A stretch of 64,000 nt of DNA from Gibbula magus (Eukaryota > Mollusca > Gastropoda > Trochida > Trochidae): positions 50,086,040 to 50,150,039 of the forward strand of contig OW388293.1 of NCBI GenBank assembly GCA_936450465.1, written 5' to 3'. Under the pieces are notes generated by a model. That model was not told the DNA's origin. It saw nothing but the letters and a program-made list of their open reading frames with translations, and searched no databases. The stretch's first letter is position 1. The number at the start of each line of letters is the position of its first letter. Below are positions 49,497-62,457 of the stretch, one piece after another. The position numbers and the translations under genes are program-made.

Positions 49497-52400
49497 TTAC
49501 GGTGCCGGAATACATGACCGTGGAACAAAAACCTGAATAAGTTCATCCCAGCCGCAGTCAGCAATCTGCCAAAAACAAAGGTAAACTGATAAATCGGGAA
49601 TATGAATAAGATTAATCAATTTATCTTGGTGTCCTGCGATACATTGATTGATTATTGAACATCATTAATAAGGTAAATGCCCGACCAACTGTGGGTTATA
49701 TTAGCACACCGGTGTCTAATACAAAATATACAATATTTTTCAGAGCACTACAATACTGAGAGAAGTGCACATAAAATCCTTATTCCAATTTTATTCTGCA
49801 AATGTAACAACTCTTTTGTCAAACTGTAAAACAAAACTTTTAACTGTTAGTGCGTGGTCACTTTATCAGAGATTATCTGTCCATGGTTAATTGATGAAAT
49901 GAGATCTAGCATCTCCAAGTCAGAGCAGGAAAGTGTTGTCATCCCTGCACAAAGAGTCAACAACGAAAAAATGTGCTCTGACTGTCTCTATGAAGAAATG
50001 TCAGCATAAAAATAATCAAGCTGGGTCATAAAGGGGATGTATGCAGGGTATGAAATTCCCAAATCTTTAAGCCAGACCACAGGTCTGAAATACTTGCCAA
50101 GCTGGGTCATAAAGGGGATGTCCAAGGGGAGTGTAAAATGAGGGTTAATCAAATGAATGTTCAAAACTCAAACTTCCTCTCTCGATCAGCCACTGTGGGT
50201 CATTCTATATTGAGCTTGTTTAATTTGAATCTGTAGTTAATCTTAAAACTGTTGTCATGGTCCAATGGGGAGGTTTTCTAAAACTTTGCAAACTAATTTC
50301 AAAAATATTTGTTGATGGAGTTATAGCCCTTGAATCTGTTATTAAATCGAAATTAATGTTGTAAGCACAGTAAATAACACAATTAAGCTACATTTAAAAA
50401 GTTGACTTTAAGTGATTTTGATCTTTGACTTTCATATCATTTTATTTTACTGTTCACAAAGAAATGTGTTGTCATTCATGTATGACCTTCCAGTGTCAAA
50501 TTATAAAGAAATGAATTCTTTCTATTCACCTGTCCTGGAATGTGAAGGTTGAAGTCGAGCCCATATACAAACTCTGTGTGGTGTTGAATCACTTCCACTG
50601 CTTCTGGTTGGGTGTAGTCCCATACTCTACATACAAACATACACATATGTATTACACATAAGGTTAAACATATATTCAGTGTCATATGTTTAATATCACT
50701 TTTGCCTAGCAACCATTATAAGTTGAATATTAAGAAATTATTATGCTCAAAAGTGTACGATGCAATTTTTTATAAAACTCATGAAAGTTTTAAAAAGAAC
50801 CTTTGTTCTTGTTCAGATAATACAAAATTAACACTCAATTTGTAAATAATAAATGAAACATTTGCTTGTGTAGCACTCATTTAGCAACCTAGATAAAATG
50901 TATGAAAACAAAGATATTTGTTCACAAAGTAGTCCAGTAAGACAATATTCAAAGCCTTATTGCTGATTGGTGTCTTGCTCTTGTGTTATATAAAACCTGG
51001 CTGTATTGCTACACTGCATGGTTAAGAGTTACCAATCAGTGAAGCCAATTGTTACAAATACATTATAACTGAACCTACCCCCTGGCCCCCTGGCCCTCTG
51101 GCCCCCTGGTCTTCTCCTCAAGAGAATACGGTATTATCATACAAATGACTGGTGATAGACAGAGAAATAGACAGTCACTGAGAACTAATAACGTACCTGG
51201 TTGTAAAGTCGTAGGAACATGACGCTAGTTTTGTCGCCATGAAAGGTGACGTCTGAGAAAGAAAGAAATCCTTTAAAGTTTTACATTAATTACTGTCAAA
51301 CGTGGCACACATAGTTTTGGTTTGATAGATCTGTAAAGAATTACTTATAATTACTAATAATTTTCTCAATAAATGATTATTTATGAAGCAACATCGTGTT
51401 CACTATATTAAGATTTGCATAAATTATGCAAATGAAGGTATGAAAAATACAAAAGGCACATCTACACATGAAAGTGATTATATGTAATCAGTTTTCGTAA
51501 TATTTGAACAATTAGTGTCTGTGTTATGAGCGTAACAAGAAGTATGACGGATGGACACACTGACCGATACATACCCCTGATTACTTCATACAGGGGGTAT
51601 AACAAAGAAAGTAATCCATGACAGGGGTATGAAAAGCTTTGAAGCATTTTCGAAACATTTAAGAACTTATAATCTTTTACTGAACATCAAACCACTGACC
51701 CTGATCCTTCGTACAGCGTATTGATGACCTCTCAGCTCATACAAAGCTTGACGAGGGTTCCGAATATCCCAGCCACGGATCAAACCGTCCACGCTTCCAG
51801 AAAATACCATATTCTGTAAACAATACAAATCTTTAGAAAGTGCATAATGTTTTGGAAAATGATAATGTTGTAATTTTTCAATGAATATGACACAATTCTA
51901 AGATTCCCTGATAACAATTAAATCTACTGCATCTCTTTGAATACAACCAGTCTCGATTACAATCTGGGCCTTGAATAGAGCCCGTGGGGTTCAAGGGTGC
52001 TGAGGTAAATACAACCCGGGTCTTGAATATGGATTAAAGGTCTACCATACTTCCCTTGAATATAATCTGGGGGTTAGGGGGTGCTGAACGAAGTAGAACC
52101 TAAGGGTTGAATTCAAGGAAATAAGATACTTCTAGTTTAACCAACTAACTATCACTTCAAGTTGTCAGTTACCAATAGCACTGTCAAAGCCTTCAGAAAA
52201 TATATTATGTAGATGATTTCTAAACCTACTTATTCAAAAAGAGTTTTCATCGTATTTAAACTTTGTCTGTCATGACTTGAATTAAAATGGAACTTGCAGA
52301 TGGGATTCACACAAAAATAGAACCATCTGTAGCTAATTAGGATTTAAATAATTAATTATATACATGTTGGTTGAAAATGTACAATTTATAATCCACAAAA

Positions 52401-55400
52401 GCCAGACCAAAGCATCTGATTTTAGGGGATGGCCCCTTTGGCTCTCTTTAGGGGTCACAGGGTCACAGGGTCACGGGGTCACCAAATCTACAATTTAGAA
52501 TCCCCATCGACCAAGGAGTCTGTACACAACATTTAAGCTTTGTAGAGCTTTTTGTACTTGAGAAGAAGATGAAAATAGGTTTTTAGGTCATAACCACTGT
52601 GACTCATATTTGGGGTCACATGGTCACCAAATCTACAATTTAGAATCCACATTGGCCAAGGAGTCTATGCATAAAATTCCAGCTCTCTGGAGACAATGGT
52701 TCTGGAGAAGAAGTAAAAAAAAGCGTACGGACTGATGGACACCATGCCATACCATAAGCCCATTGGGACTTCAAGCCTTATGAGCTAAAAGTGGTAATAA
52801 TTGAAATTATTCATGAAAAGATGAGAAATTACTTGATCGTACTTGCACCAATCGCAAGTGAGTATTTCAGCGTTGTGTGCAGGTATGACACAGGTCGGGA
52901 AACTTGGCTTCCTAGCGTCCCACATTCGCAATGTCTGGTCTCCTGTTGCCATGGAGACAGAAATATTTTATAAACTATCATACATATAGATGTGTTTTAA
53001 AATGGGAGGATTTTTGTACCAGAAAAGAGTATGTCATCTGAAGTTGGTGTCATATTAACCCTTAACTTGCGAATCCCGGCATAGTCCGGGATGGCCATAA
53101 CCAATTGCTATGTGTCTCAATCCGGTTCCCATATATGCGAGATTTAGAATAATTCACGCCGGTCTCTCAGTTTGCTAGCCGTGGCCGCGGTCTCTTAGTT
53201 TGCTAGCCGTGGCCGCGGTCTGCGAGTCGATTGTCTCCGGGGGTCGCTCCATGAGAATGGCTGTATTTATGCTCCGCAGTTCGCCATGAGAATGAAACTT
53301 TGATCAATGTCTGGTCGAAATGTCCAGCAAAATTCACACCAATTTGCGTGTGCATTGTTGACTCGTAACGCATCGATAATTAGCTTTACAAAAGGCCAAT
53401 TTTGTCGGGCTTCACCCCGAAGCCTAATGTGCCTGGGGGCTAATTATCACCCACGTGTTTGCATTGCCTCGGGTTGGCCCCGCCTGTACATGCTATCTGC
53501 TTCGCATCTAGCGAGTTGGGGAAAAAAATCGGTTACTCGCCTTACTCCCACACTTCATATTATGTGAACGAATTGTTTGTTTTAAAAATTAATTATAGCA
53601 AAATAAAGGGGAAAGAATGGACTACAATCCCATTTAAAATTTGCAAATGTCAAAAAAATAATAAAGACAAAGCAAGCGCCGTGAAAAAGGTCATGTTTAC
53701 ACTTCATAAATTTTGAAACAATCAGCGATTTTCACAACTTCTTACACATTTATCACTGCTAAATTACTGAATGCATTTTCATAATTTTCATACCGGTATC
53801 ACAATAAACCGAAAAGAATAATCTTTTATTCTATATAAAATGCGCATTTTTATTCACAGAAATAAAGATACAATTTTACCTTTCTGAGAGGCATGTGAAA
53901 CCAAACGACAGACAAACTAATCAACATATTTTCATCAGTTATGGTTCGAGGTTAGGGTTTATTTGAAAGGTCAAACAACATAACCATAATTGGGTTGACA
54001 TGTGCTTATTTGTCAATTGGTTTGAGATTATGATTTCTTGGAAAAGTGCGATGAACGACCGTTTGCAATGCCGCATACATGTTGTAAGTATTTATGATTT
54101 TATAGGTGGAAATAAAGACAAACTTTACATAGCTATATAATTATAACCAAAGGTCGCATTCTAATAATTTTTATATCATTGTGAAGCTAGACATATTGTC
54201 TTCAATTCCGTATATAAATGGAATTTTTTCGTTTCGTATTTATGATGTTACAAGGCACGATTTAAAGACAATCATAGAAAATAATTTCAAAGTTTCGGGT
54301 GTGAAGTAGCCATTTGTGTACGGGTGTCGCTACTTGAATTTGTATAGAACGCCCATATATAGTCCGCATTCGCCATGTAGATGCGGTATATTTCGTAAAA
54401 ACAGTACCGGAATCGCCGCCTGGAAATTCCGCCAGCACAGCTAATTAGTGCCTAAGACAAAACTACTGCTGCGAGCTGCGAGCCTGGAAATTCCGCCACA
54501 GGGGCTAAAATTGGTAAAATAGAAATACCCAACTTGAGGGTTAATATGGTTATATTATATATCAAGTCAACATTCTATCAAAACCATATAAAAACAAAAT
54601 TCCTATTTATGTCTAACGAACAACAAGTAAAAGACAACTGCGGCTATGTACCCTATCCATAACCAATTGATCCTCTAAAGCAGAACTAACTTGTGTGTAA
54701 CGAAAGACAGGTGTGGAGAAGACTAACGAGTACATACCTGAGGCAGAGAGGATACAACCAGGTATGTGACGGGACCGGACAGGTGTGGCGAAGACTAACA
54801 AGTACATACCTGAGGCAGAGAGGCTACAACCAGGTATGTGGGGAGACCAGACAGGTGTAGTGAAGACTAAAGAGTACATACCTGAGGCGGAGAGGATACA
54901 ACCAGGTATGTGGGGAGACCAGACAGGTGTGGAGAAGACTAACGAGTACATACCTGAGGCAGAGAGGATACAACCAGGTATGTGGAGGGACCGGACAGGT
55001 GTGGAGAAGACTATCGAGTACATACCTGAGGCAGAGAGGATACAACCAGGTATGTGGGGAGACCAGACAGGTGTGGAGAAGACTAACGAGTACATACCTG
55101 AGGCAGAGAGGATACAACCAGGTATGTGGGGAGACCAGACAGGTGTGGAGAAGACTAACGAGTACATACCTGAGGCAGAGAGGATACAACCAGGTATGTG
55201 GAGGGACCGGACAGGTGTGGCGAAGACTAACAAGTACATACCTGAGGCAGAGAGGATACAACCAGGTATGTGGAGGGACCGGACAGGTGTGGAGAAGACT
55301 AACGAGTACATACCTGAGGCAGAGAGGATACAACCAGGTATGTGGGGAGACCAGACAGGTGTAGCGAAGACTAAAGAGTACATACCTGAGGCAGAGAGGA

Positions 55401-58400
55401 TACAACCAGGTATGTGGGGAGACCAGACAGGTGTGGAGAAGACTATCGAGTACATACCTGAGGCAGAGAGGATACAACCAGGTATGTGGGGAGACCAGAC
55501 AGGTGTTGTGAAGACTAAAGAGTACATACCTGAGGCAGAGAGGATACAACCAGGTATGTGGGGAGACCAGACAGTGCTGTACACGATCGACTCGTGGCCA
55601 GTGAAGGTCATCACAGACTGTGGCGACTGGAGGTCCCACTAAAAAATAATAATGGATTTATTTAGCTTATTTTAATTAGTCAGAGGAAACTACTGCAGCA
55701 CAAATGTAATACCGCTGTATATATGACATCATAATTTGTAATAGTTAACATAATATGAGGACTGTAGTCTTTGGCCTAAATTTGAATTCACAAGGTTTTT
55801 GTCGTCTCACTGTCTGCGATTTTGCATGATTTAAATAACTGAGTAATAAACAAAATGCTAAGTATGTAGGCTGTCATATACCAAACCCCAATTTACACAA
55901 AACGTGCGACAGGATATATAAGCCAAGTATAGTTTACACTTCATTACCTTAAAACTTGGTTAACTTACATATAACGAATCAAGAAACAATGTACATTTAA
56001 ACTTTTTTTTATCAAACTCTTGTTAGGAGTTGTCGTTAGATGAGGTAAAGTTAGATTATATGGATTTATAAATTACTTACAGCAAAACTTAAAAAAAATA
56101 TCCACTCACTACTTTAATGAAGTTATCCCAAGACCCAGTGACAATCAGATTTTCTCCTCTCGTTGGACTCCAATCAACTGAATTTATCTGAAAGTTTAAA
56201 AAAAGATGGATCATATCAGACAGCTGGTTAAGAATAAATATAAAATAATGATGATAATTTAGCTGCATCATTAACTTGAAATATAGGGGCAGAGACAGGG
56301 TGTTTTTTTTCGGGATGTCTCAATTACGTCATTTATTATAATTATTGTAATTGCCCCCCGATTACACATTGCATATTGGAGCATTACAAGTTACAACCCT
56401 CCACATGGCTTTTGATTTTAATTAAAGTAAGTACGCGAGTAACAATTGCAATCAAGAGGTTTTGACTATTCATACATCTTGGTTTTCCTTCATCTCCACA
56501 ACTTTTAAAATGTCACTTAAAGAAGAAAAAACAAAAAACGGAGGAAAGCATTTAATCTAAAACTAAAAAAAGGTTTGTGAATAATGTATATATATATATA
56601 CTCACCTCCTTACTGTGTTCTTTATATGCCTTTATTGGACCCTAGAAATGTTATTGTTAATAAATTAATCAAAAGGTTGTTTTTTTAAATACAAAATTTA
56701 ATTTAAATAAATTTTAAAATCATACCCGAGCAACATAGAGTATATACATTTAGCGGATGGTGTATGTTTATGAAGTCATTTTGTTTTACAAAAGTCTATG
56801 AAATTTTCCCAAATTTATTGATCGAAAAGAATAACACATTTGTGAACAAACATGCAATCTTCACTTTTAGTTTAAAAGAATTGATATTAATTAAATCTTG
56901 TGTACCTTTGGTTGGAGAATATCCCAGACAACCAGTGACCCATCACCCCCTGCTGCTACAAGAATATTCTCGTTATTCTCCGCCCATGTCACATCATATA
57001 GTCCGTCATTCCACTCGAACGATCCAGTAGGAACAATTCTGTCCTGTTGTACCTCCAAGAGAAAAAGAGTTCCACTTCCTGAAAGATAAATGATCAGTTA
57101 GTGTTCTATCATTTTAGAAGCCTATCAGCGATTTCGTCTATTGTTTCGCAGGTACCTTGTTTTCTCGTAATAACCCTACACTATTATCTCAGTCGGGTTT
57201 TCTTCTGATAATAATCCTGTATGAGGTTTTTATTGTGAAAGTAAGTTTTTACTTTTGAAGTTAAGACCTTAAATGAGACTAAGAATTGTATGTCAAACCA
57301 ACAAACCAATTCTTTTCACAACGATTAAGTATCAAAAAGTATACAAAGATAACTTTTTCAGAGCGTAAATGGTGGGAATCGAAGTCTATACCCTTTCCTC
57401 CTTAAGGACGCTCTACCTCCACGCTACCAAGGAAGCCTAAAGAACAGTGTGGATTTCCTCTTTTTATAGTCATACCTTCTCTGCTTCTATATAACGCTAG
57501 TCTGGGAAACATACTCTTTATAAAGCAGGATTTGGGAATTAAAAAATATAAAATGTAAATTTTGACATTTGACGGTTATAAATTAAAAAAACCCCGCCTA
57601 CCCCTCATTCTTTTGCTGTAAGAAAAACTTCAATATACGATAAGCCCTCACATTTCTGTTGATCGGGAACTAAGTTAGATAAAACACTCTACCTTGGTTA
57701 TGCTTGGGATTTAAAACCCTCGTTAAGAAAGAATCTGGGAAGTAAGACCTTAGCTTCCTCACCTCAGATTTTACAATCCCAACAGGGGTTAACAAATGTG
57801 ATTACCCAGTAAATAGCGCACCTCAACTTGCCCGGTGGCAAGTAAACAATCAAAAGTCATATTAAAAACTTACATCAAGAAGAAATTTAGAACACCCTCC
57901 AAAGTTCTTACATAACTGATAATTGTTATTCATCATATGATTTTTGTTTCTATTTGTCATTTCAACACATTTCTTACAATATTTCACTGAGAAACCCATA
58001 GTGTGTTCAGGTACCAAAAACCAATCAGCAAAGATGAATGATATTCCGAATGCTTTCGTGGAATGCATAAGGTCATTTGACCTGATTTCCTGGAAGGGTG
58101 TGTTTGTGTGACATGTTTCAACAGGGGACAGGAACTATTTTTATTTCACCAATTATTGAATACTGAATAGTAACACTAGCTGTAATATTAGGGTCAGAAA
58201 CACAACCATTTATCGTTTTCTAAATTGGTTTGATCATATTAGTGGTTTATAATTATGACAACAACAGATATTAATACAATGCAAGCTGATTAATTTCATG
58301 AACATATGTGTAAACACACTTGACCGAAACAACTTTGTGTTTTGATTGACTTTGATGTAGGCCTGATGTGTACCCGTATTTTAGCTCATCAGGCCTAAAA

Positions 58401-61400
58401 GGCCGGATGGGCTTATGGCATGGCATGGTGTCCGGCGTCCGTCCATCCGTAAACTTTTCGCTTTTTCAACTTCTTCTCGAGAACCAATGACTCCACAGAG
58501 CTGTAATTTTATGTGCAGACTCCTTGGCCAATGGGGATTCTAAATTGTAGATTTCGTGAACCCGTGACCCCAAATGGGGTCACAGGGGTCACATCCTTAA
58601 AAACCTATTTTCATCTTCTTCTCCAGTTCCAAAAGGTCTAGAGAGCTGAAAAGTTGTATGCAGACTCCTTGGCCAATGGGGATTCTAAATTGTAGATTTT
58701 GTGACCCCTTGACCCCAAATGGGGTCACAGGGGTCACATGTTTAAAAACCTATTTTCATCTACTCCAGAACAAATGTACCTAGAAGGCTGTAATATTGTG
58801 TGCAGACTCTTTAGCCAATGGGGATTCTAAATTTTAGACTTGGAGACCCTGTGGTGCCTCAAATAAGGGCCTCAAGCCATGACTTAAAAATCTATTTCAG
58901 TCTTCATCATTAAACAATATAAACCCTGATGAGCTACAGAGCCCATGGCTCTATTTTTAATTGTTATGCCCACTTTTGTGAAAACCTGAATTCATAATTG
59001 TTACAATGATCCTCAAGCAAATGAATTCTTTAATTTATCATAATCTTGTACCTCAAATTTAGCATACACTTATGGGTTTATATATATTGATAGAAAATAT
59101 TCACTGCACCGAGAATCTCTGAATCAAAGTAAAGATAAAATTCATTTATACCAGCCAATCAAAGGTGAACTCATTTTAACAGCAGCCAAACAAGTCTCTG
59201 ATTACTGTGCTTGTCTTATCAAATGTTCAATATATTTTAATTTTTTTTAAATATTCTTATTAAGAGGCTGATTAAAATACCCACCCTGCATTAGCTGTTT
59301 TATATACTGTTTGTCATACTCACACAATGTTGATTTGTAATCATTGTGACAAATAAAACTGAATGACCCCCAAAAACCATATTCATGACTCCCTCACTCA
59401 CCAGCAGGGAGTAATAATGACTTTTAAATCTGCCTACATGGGAGTAGGGCAAACACTGAATTAGACTATTTTAATTATGAGTTCTGATTGCTCATTTGGA
59501 AGGTCTAGTCAATTAAGACTAAAAACAGACACACACACATTATGTTATTAGGTCTTCAAGACATAGTCTGGAAGACGTATTGTTTTTATGGGAATCCTTA
59601 TTATTATTTCCACGATTTTTGTCCGGCGATTCCTTAAGTAACAGCTGAACCGATTTTGATGAAACTTTCAGGGATGGTACAATTCAATGAGACTTAGAAA
59701 TGTGTCGAACGGATTTCTGATTGCTTGATCCATTAAAGGTCCAGTTCGATTCTAAGTTTCAATTTTTAACATTGGAACTTTTTTTAAAAGATGCGCAATG
59801 ACAATGTGAGCAAAAAGGTAAATTATGGCGAATAGGTAGGTCACGTGGTTTAGCCGCCATTTTGATTTTTGTCATTTTTTTAAAGTGTCCAACCCCATGT
59901 ACCTTTGACAATCATCTTCTCTGAAGATACTTGCACCACGAATCTGACATTTATTTTTGTATGTAGCTGAAGCATTGGTGAATACAAGGTGTTGTTTTTC
60001 AGGAGTGAACTCCTAATACTTTTCGCACAGTGACCGTACAAAGTTGGGCGACTTGTTACACGGGACCTACTTCAAGGGGACAATACTCCAACTTCCCAAT
60101 CTTACAATTGCATGAAATTTTCAGGGCTACTAGATAAATATAGTGTCTTTAGGAATCAATAATAAAATCGCTCGCGAACAGTCATTTCCGGTCACAATTA
60201 AGGCTGAAATTTTCAAAATTGACATAGTGACTTGAAACTTTTTTCAAAAGATGGGCAATAACAATGCGACGATAACAATCATGACGAATTCTAGGTCACG
60301 GGGTTTTCCCGACATTTTGTTTAAAATGAAATTTATGATCTTTTGAGGTTTTCTCAGTACATTATAACATGATATGAATGGAAGTTTTGACAGAACAATG
60401 TTTGTGACATTCCTCGATCAAGTTGAGTTGAGGGTCAAACAGAAGTCTTGAAGACCTAAGTATTGACGCGTCAATCCTAGTTTTGTTTTATTATTTTATT
60501 ATTTATTTATTACTTTATTTCTATGCAAATAGTGGGCAAGTATGAACAAAATCAGGGCAAGTAAAAACACAATTTACACTTGCCCTTGGGCAAGTAAAGA
60601 TTTTTCAAATTGTTTAACCCCTGCCCAAGCATAACTTCTGTATCGTGTTTTATCCTACACATAACACCCTTCAATGTACTGTGTTGTAACACAGGGAAAG
60701 ATCAAATTCTGAATTTCTTGTAGCTGAAAATACTAATGACATTTAAAATTTAGAACTAATATTGTCATAAAATCATTGAACAATTCACGCTTGTTTAAGA
60801 AATGACTATTGTAGACATGTAATAAATTCATAATCATTTAGATTTACACTCATGTTTGTTCCAGTATGTGGTGAAATATGTACATTTATAGTTATATTTA
60901 TATAAAATTTGTTCTTTCGTTTCCACAAAAAATACCCTGATAGAATGTACCTCCTTTAAATGGATCTGCATGCTGCTGTCCCTACCACATTCTTTGTAGA
61001 CAGCGCCTTTTTTTCTTTCTTTCTTTTTACATAGTTCAATCTTATTTTGAGATGGCTATAGGATAGGATAGGTAGAATCAATTGATGTAAAAAAATTAGT
61101 GCAAGAATTTATCTTAAAGATTCTATGCATGCTTCAGAATTTCCATCACCTGAGAGGCGGTAATTTTTTTCTGCTCCATTCTGAGAGGGAGAATTATGAT
61201 CATGTGACTTTCTATTTACAGATCGACTGTCACTATCCGATGACTGATTTTATAGATTTTTTGTCCTGGTACTTTTATAGACATTTTATTTTGCATTTGA
61301 AATGCTGTTAATGATTTTAGTAGTCAATAGTAACTCTTCCTTTGATATAATTTATCTTCTGGATTTCCAATATTGTTAATATTTATCTATATGCATGAGC

Positions 61401-62457
61401 ATCCGGCCTACTGGCGAAACCACCTGTACTCTCATAATATATATAGCGTGAGAAATTAGATCATCGCACTCACCCGAACATTGAATTCTGCTCGTTTTAC
61501 GATATAATGAGTGAGTGAGTTATTGTTTACGCCGCTTCGGCAGTATTGCAGCCATTAGCGGCGAACGATATAATGATGTGACAACAAATTAGAGTAAAGT
61601 CCTCATATTTCGGCCACTTTAACGGTGACCTCGCTTGCAGGCATTCTAACCCTCACTGGCCTCACTCGGCACTTCTTGGTCAACAATCAGCCGGAGGCAA
61701 AGAGTCTTTGTTATAAGAAAAATGATTGGCTGATATTTTAAAGGGGGTAACTCTTATGAATAAAATAGCGTAAAAGCAAGGGTATGCGTCGGGTTATTTC
61801 GTCCACCAATCTCGTAATTTCGTCCAAACAGATTTAAGTATCAGAGACACTGTATTATAATTTCGTCCACCTGTTTTTGTCGTTTTCAAGTCTCCCGGGC
61901 GGGAAGGTCGTGACATAACAGCTTCGTCACATTGTATCAACCATTCAACAATGCTGTATGTACCATGTGACTAATATCGATTGACTGATATTCTTAGTAA
62001 GAAAAATAACAAACGAGACAACGATTTGAGGGTAGGACAGGCTGTAAATTTGCCTTTTTTGAAAAGTGGACAAAATATCAGGACTGGACAAAATGGTAGG
62101 ACTTTACTCTATATGTTATGTATGAAACAAGCATTAACGATCTGCCCGAGGTAAAATGCATTCTATCATCTCAGTATCACTCAAGCAGCCAGTTGATAAT
62201 TGCGATAAGACAATGTTGACAGTAGGCTGCTTGAGTCACAGACATGCATATTACCACAAAGATGGAGGCATTTTGCACACGACCCTCTTTGTGAAGTCAC
62301 AAGGTCTATTACTGAAGTTTTTTTCGCATTTTAAATATCTTCTCGTACCTGCTATTCCATAATGTTGAGATGATGCACACGCAAGTCTTTCGGGATAATA
62401 TGGAGAAAATTTGACGGAATATCCATGTCTGGATTGTGTTCTAAATGTTACATTCAT
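49497..62457 (-). CDS. PEX7: Peroxisomal targeting signal 2 receptor, peroxin-7
   Basis: PEX7 is the WD40 receptor that binds PTS2 signals in the cytosol and brings cargo to the peroxisome. Ten exons join in frame into 316 residues (human 323): 62457-62349, 57078-56906, 56641-56606, 56187-56110, 55638-55530, 52942-52833, 51813-51700, 51252-51197, 50626-50530 and 49565-49497 (stop TAA). Diagnostic blocks include [120 protein letters not shown] and IADCGWDE. An in-frame TGA four codons upstream fixes the start. Intron 1 (5.3 kb) and intron 5 (2.6 kb) hold transposons. The last 72 bp around the exon 5 donor are the first of 12 tandem copies that run into intron 5. Confidence 0.95.
52415..52790 (-). 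repeat. Reverse copy of the 'agctcat' repeat in PEX7 intron 6
   Basis: Contains 'aatctacaatttagaatccc', 'ccataagcccattgggactt' and 'ccttatgagct', the complement of the repeat at 58383. Confidence 0.65.
53059..54540. mobile_element. TTAA-flanked piggyBac-like non-autonomous element in PEX7 intron 5
   Basis: TTAA lies at 53055-53058 and 54541-54544. Ends are CCCTTAACTTGCG on the left and the complement of CCCTCAAGTTGGG on the right. The first 18 bases match the right border of the inner element at 33361. It is 1482 bp, more GC-rich near the ends, with no transposase frame. It lies beside the PEX7 minisatellite. Confidence 0.65.
54711..55574 (-). repeat. 12 x 72 bp minisatellite made from the PEX7 exon 5/intron 5 border
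   Basis: Twelve head-to-tail units of exactly 72 bp, with few substitutions. The unit at 55503-55574 includes the true exon 5 end and donor (exon edge 55530). The other eleven lie in intron 5. On the minus strand each unit carries exon-derived codons [15 protein letters not shown], then the donor CAG|gtatgt, then intron-derived sequence that reads MYSLVFSTP. Because 72 is a multiple of three and no unit has a stop, long frames stay open on both strands. The chance ORFs here come from this repeat and are not separate genes. Confidence 0.95.
55524..55559 (-). promoter_or_regulatory. Exon 5 splice donor facing its own complement
   Basis: The donor CAGGTATGT (55532-55524 on the minus strand) is perfectly complementary to ACATACCTG in the same exon (55559-55551), with 18 nt between. 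The exonic segment, with one more G, matches 9 of 10 bases of the U1 snRNA 5' segment ACUUACCUGG. The pair recurs in all 12 minisatellite units. A regulatory effect is inference. Confidence 0.5.
58383..58960 (+). repeat. 'agctcatcaggcc' mollusc-type repeat in PEX7 intron 1
   Basis: Starts agctcatcaggcctaaaagg. Inside are three tandem units of about 130 bp with 'cagactccttggccaatggg' and 'gattctaaattgtagattt'. A reverse copy lies at 52415-52790. It has the look of a repeat common in bivalve genomes (from memory). Confidence 0.65.
59550..60480. repeat. Shorter copy of the 'aggtcttcaagac' element in PEX7 intron 1
   Basis: Same start (aggtcttcaagacatagtct, gaagacgtattg) and end (agtcttgaagacctaagtat, tgacgcgtcaatcctag) as the copy at 17425. 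Confidence 0.55.
61508..61566 (-). repeat. SINE-like tail in PEX7 intron 1
   Basis: 'gagtgagtgagttattgttt' then 'acgccgcttcggcagtattg' is the complement of the tail at 42484. Confidence 0.6.

Noticed and set aside
54711..55574. CRISPR-like or surface-protein repeat
   Set aside because: Units are contiguous and derive from the PEX7 exon 5 border. No spacers, and the plus-strand frame has no gene context.
57371..57450. tRNA-like stretch in PEX7 intron 1
   Set aside because: Only a weak B-box-like phrase. No A box or cloverleaf could be drawn.
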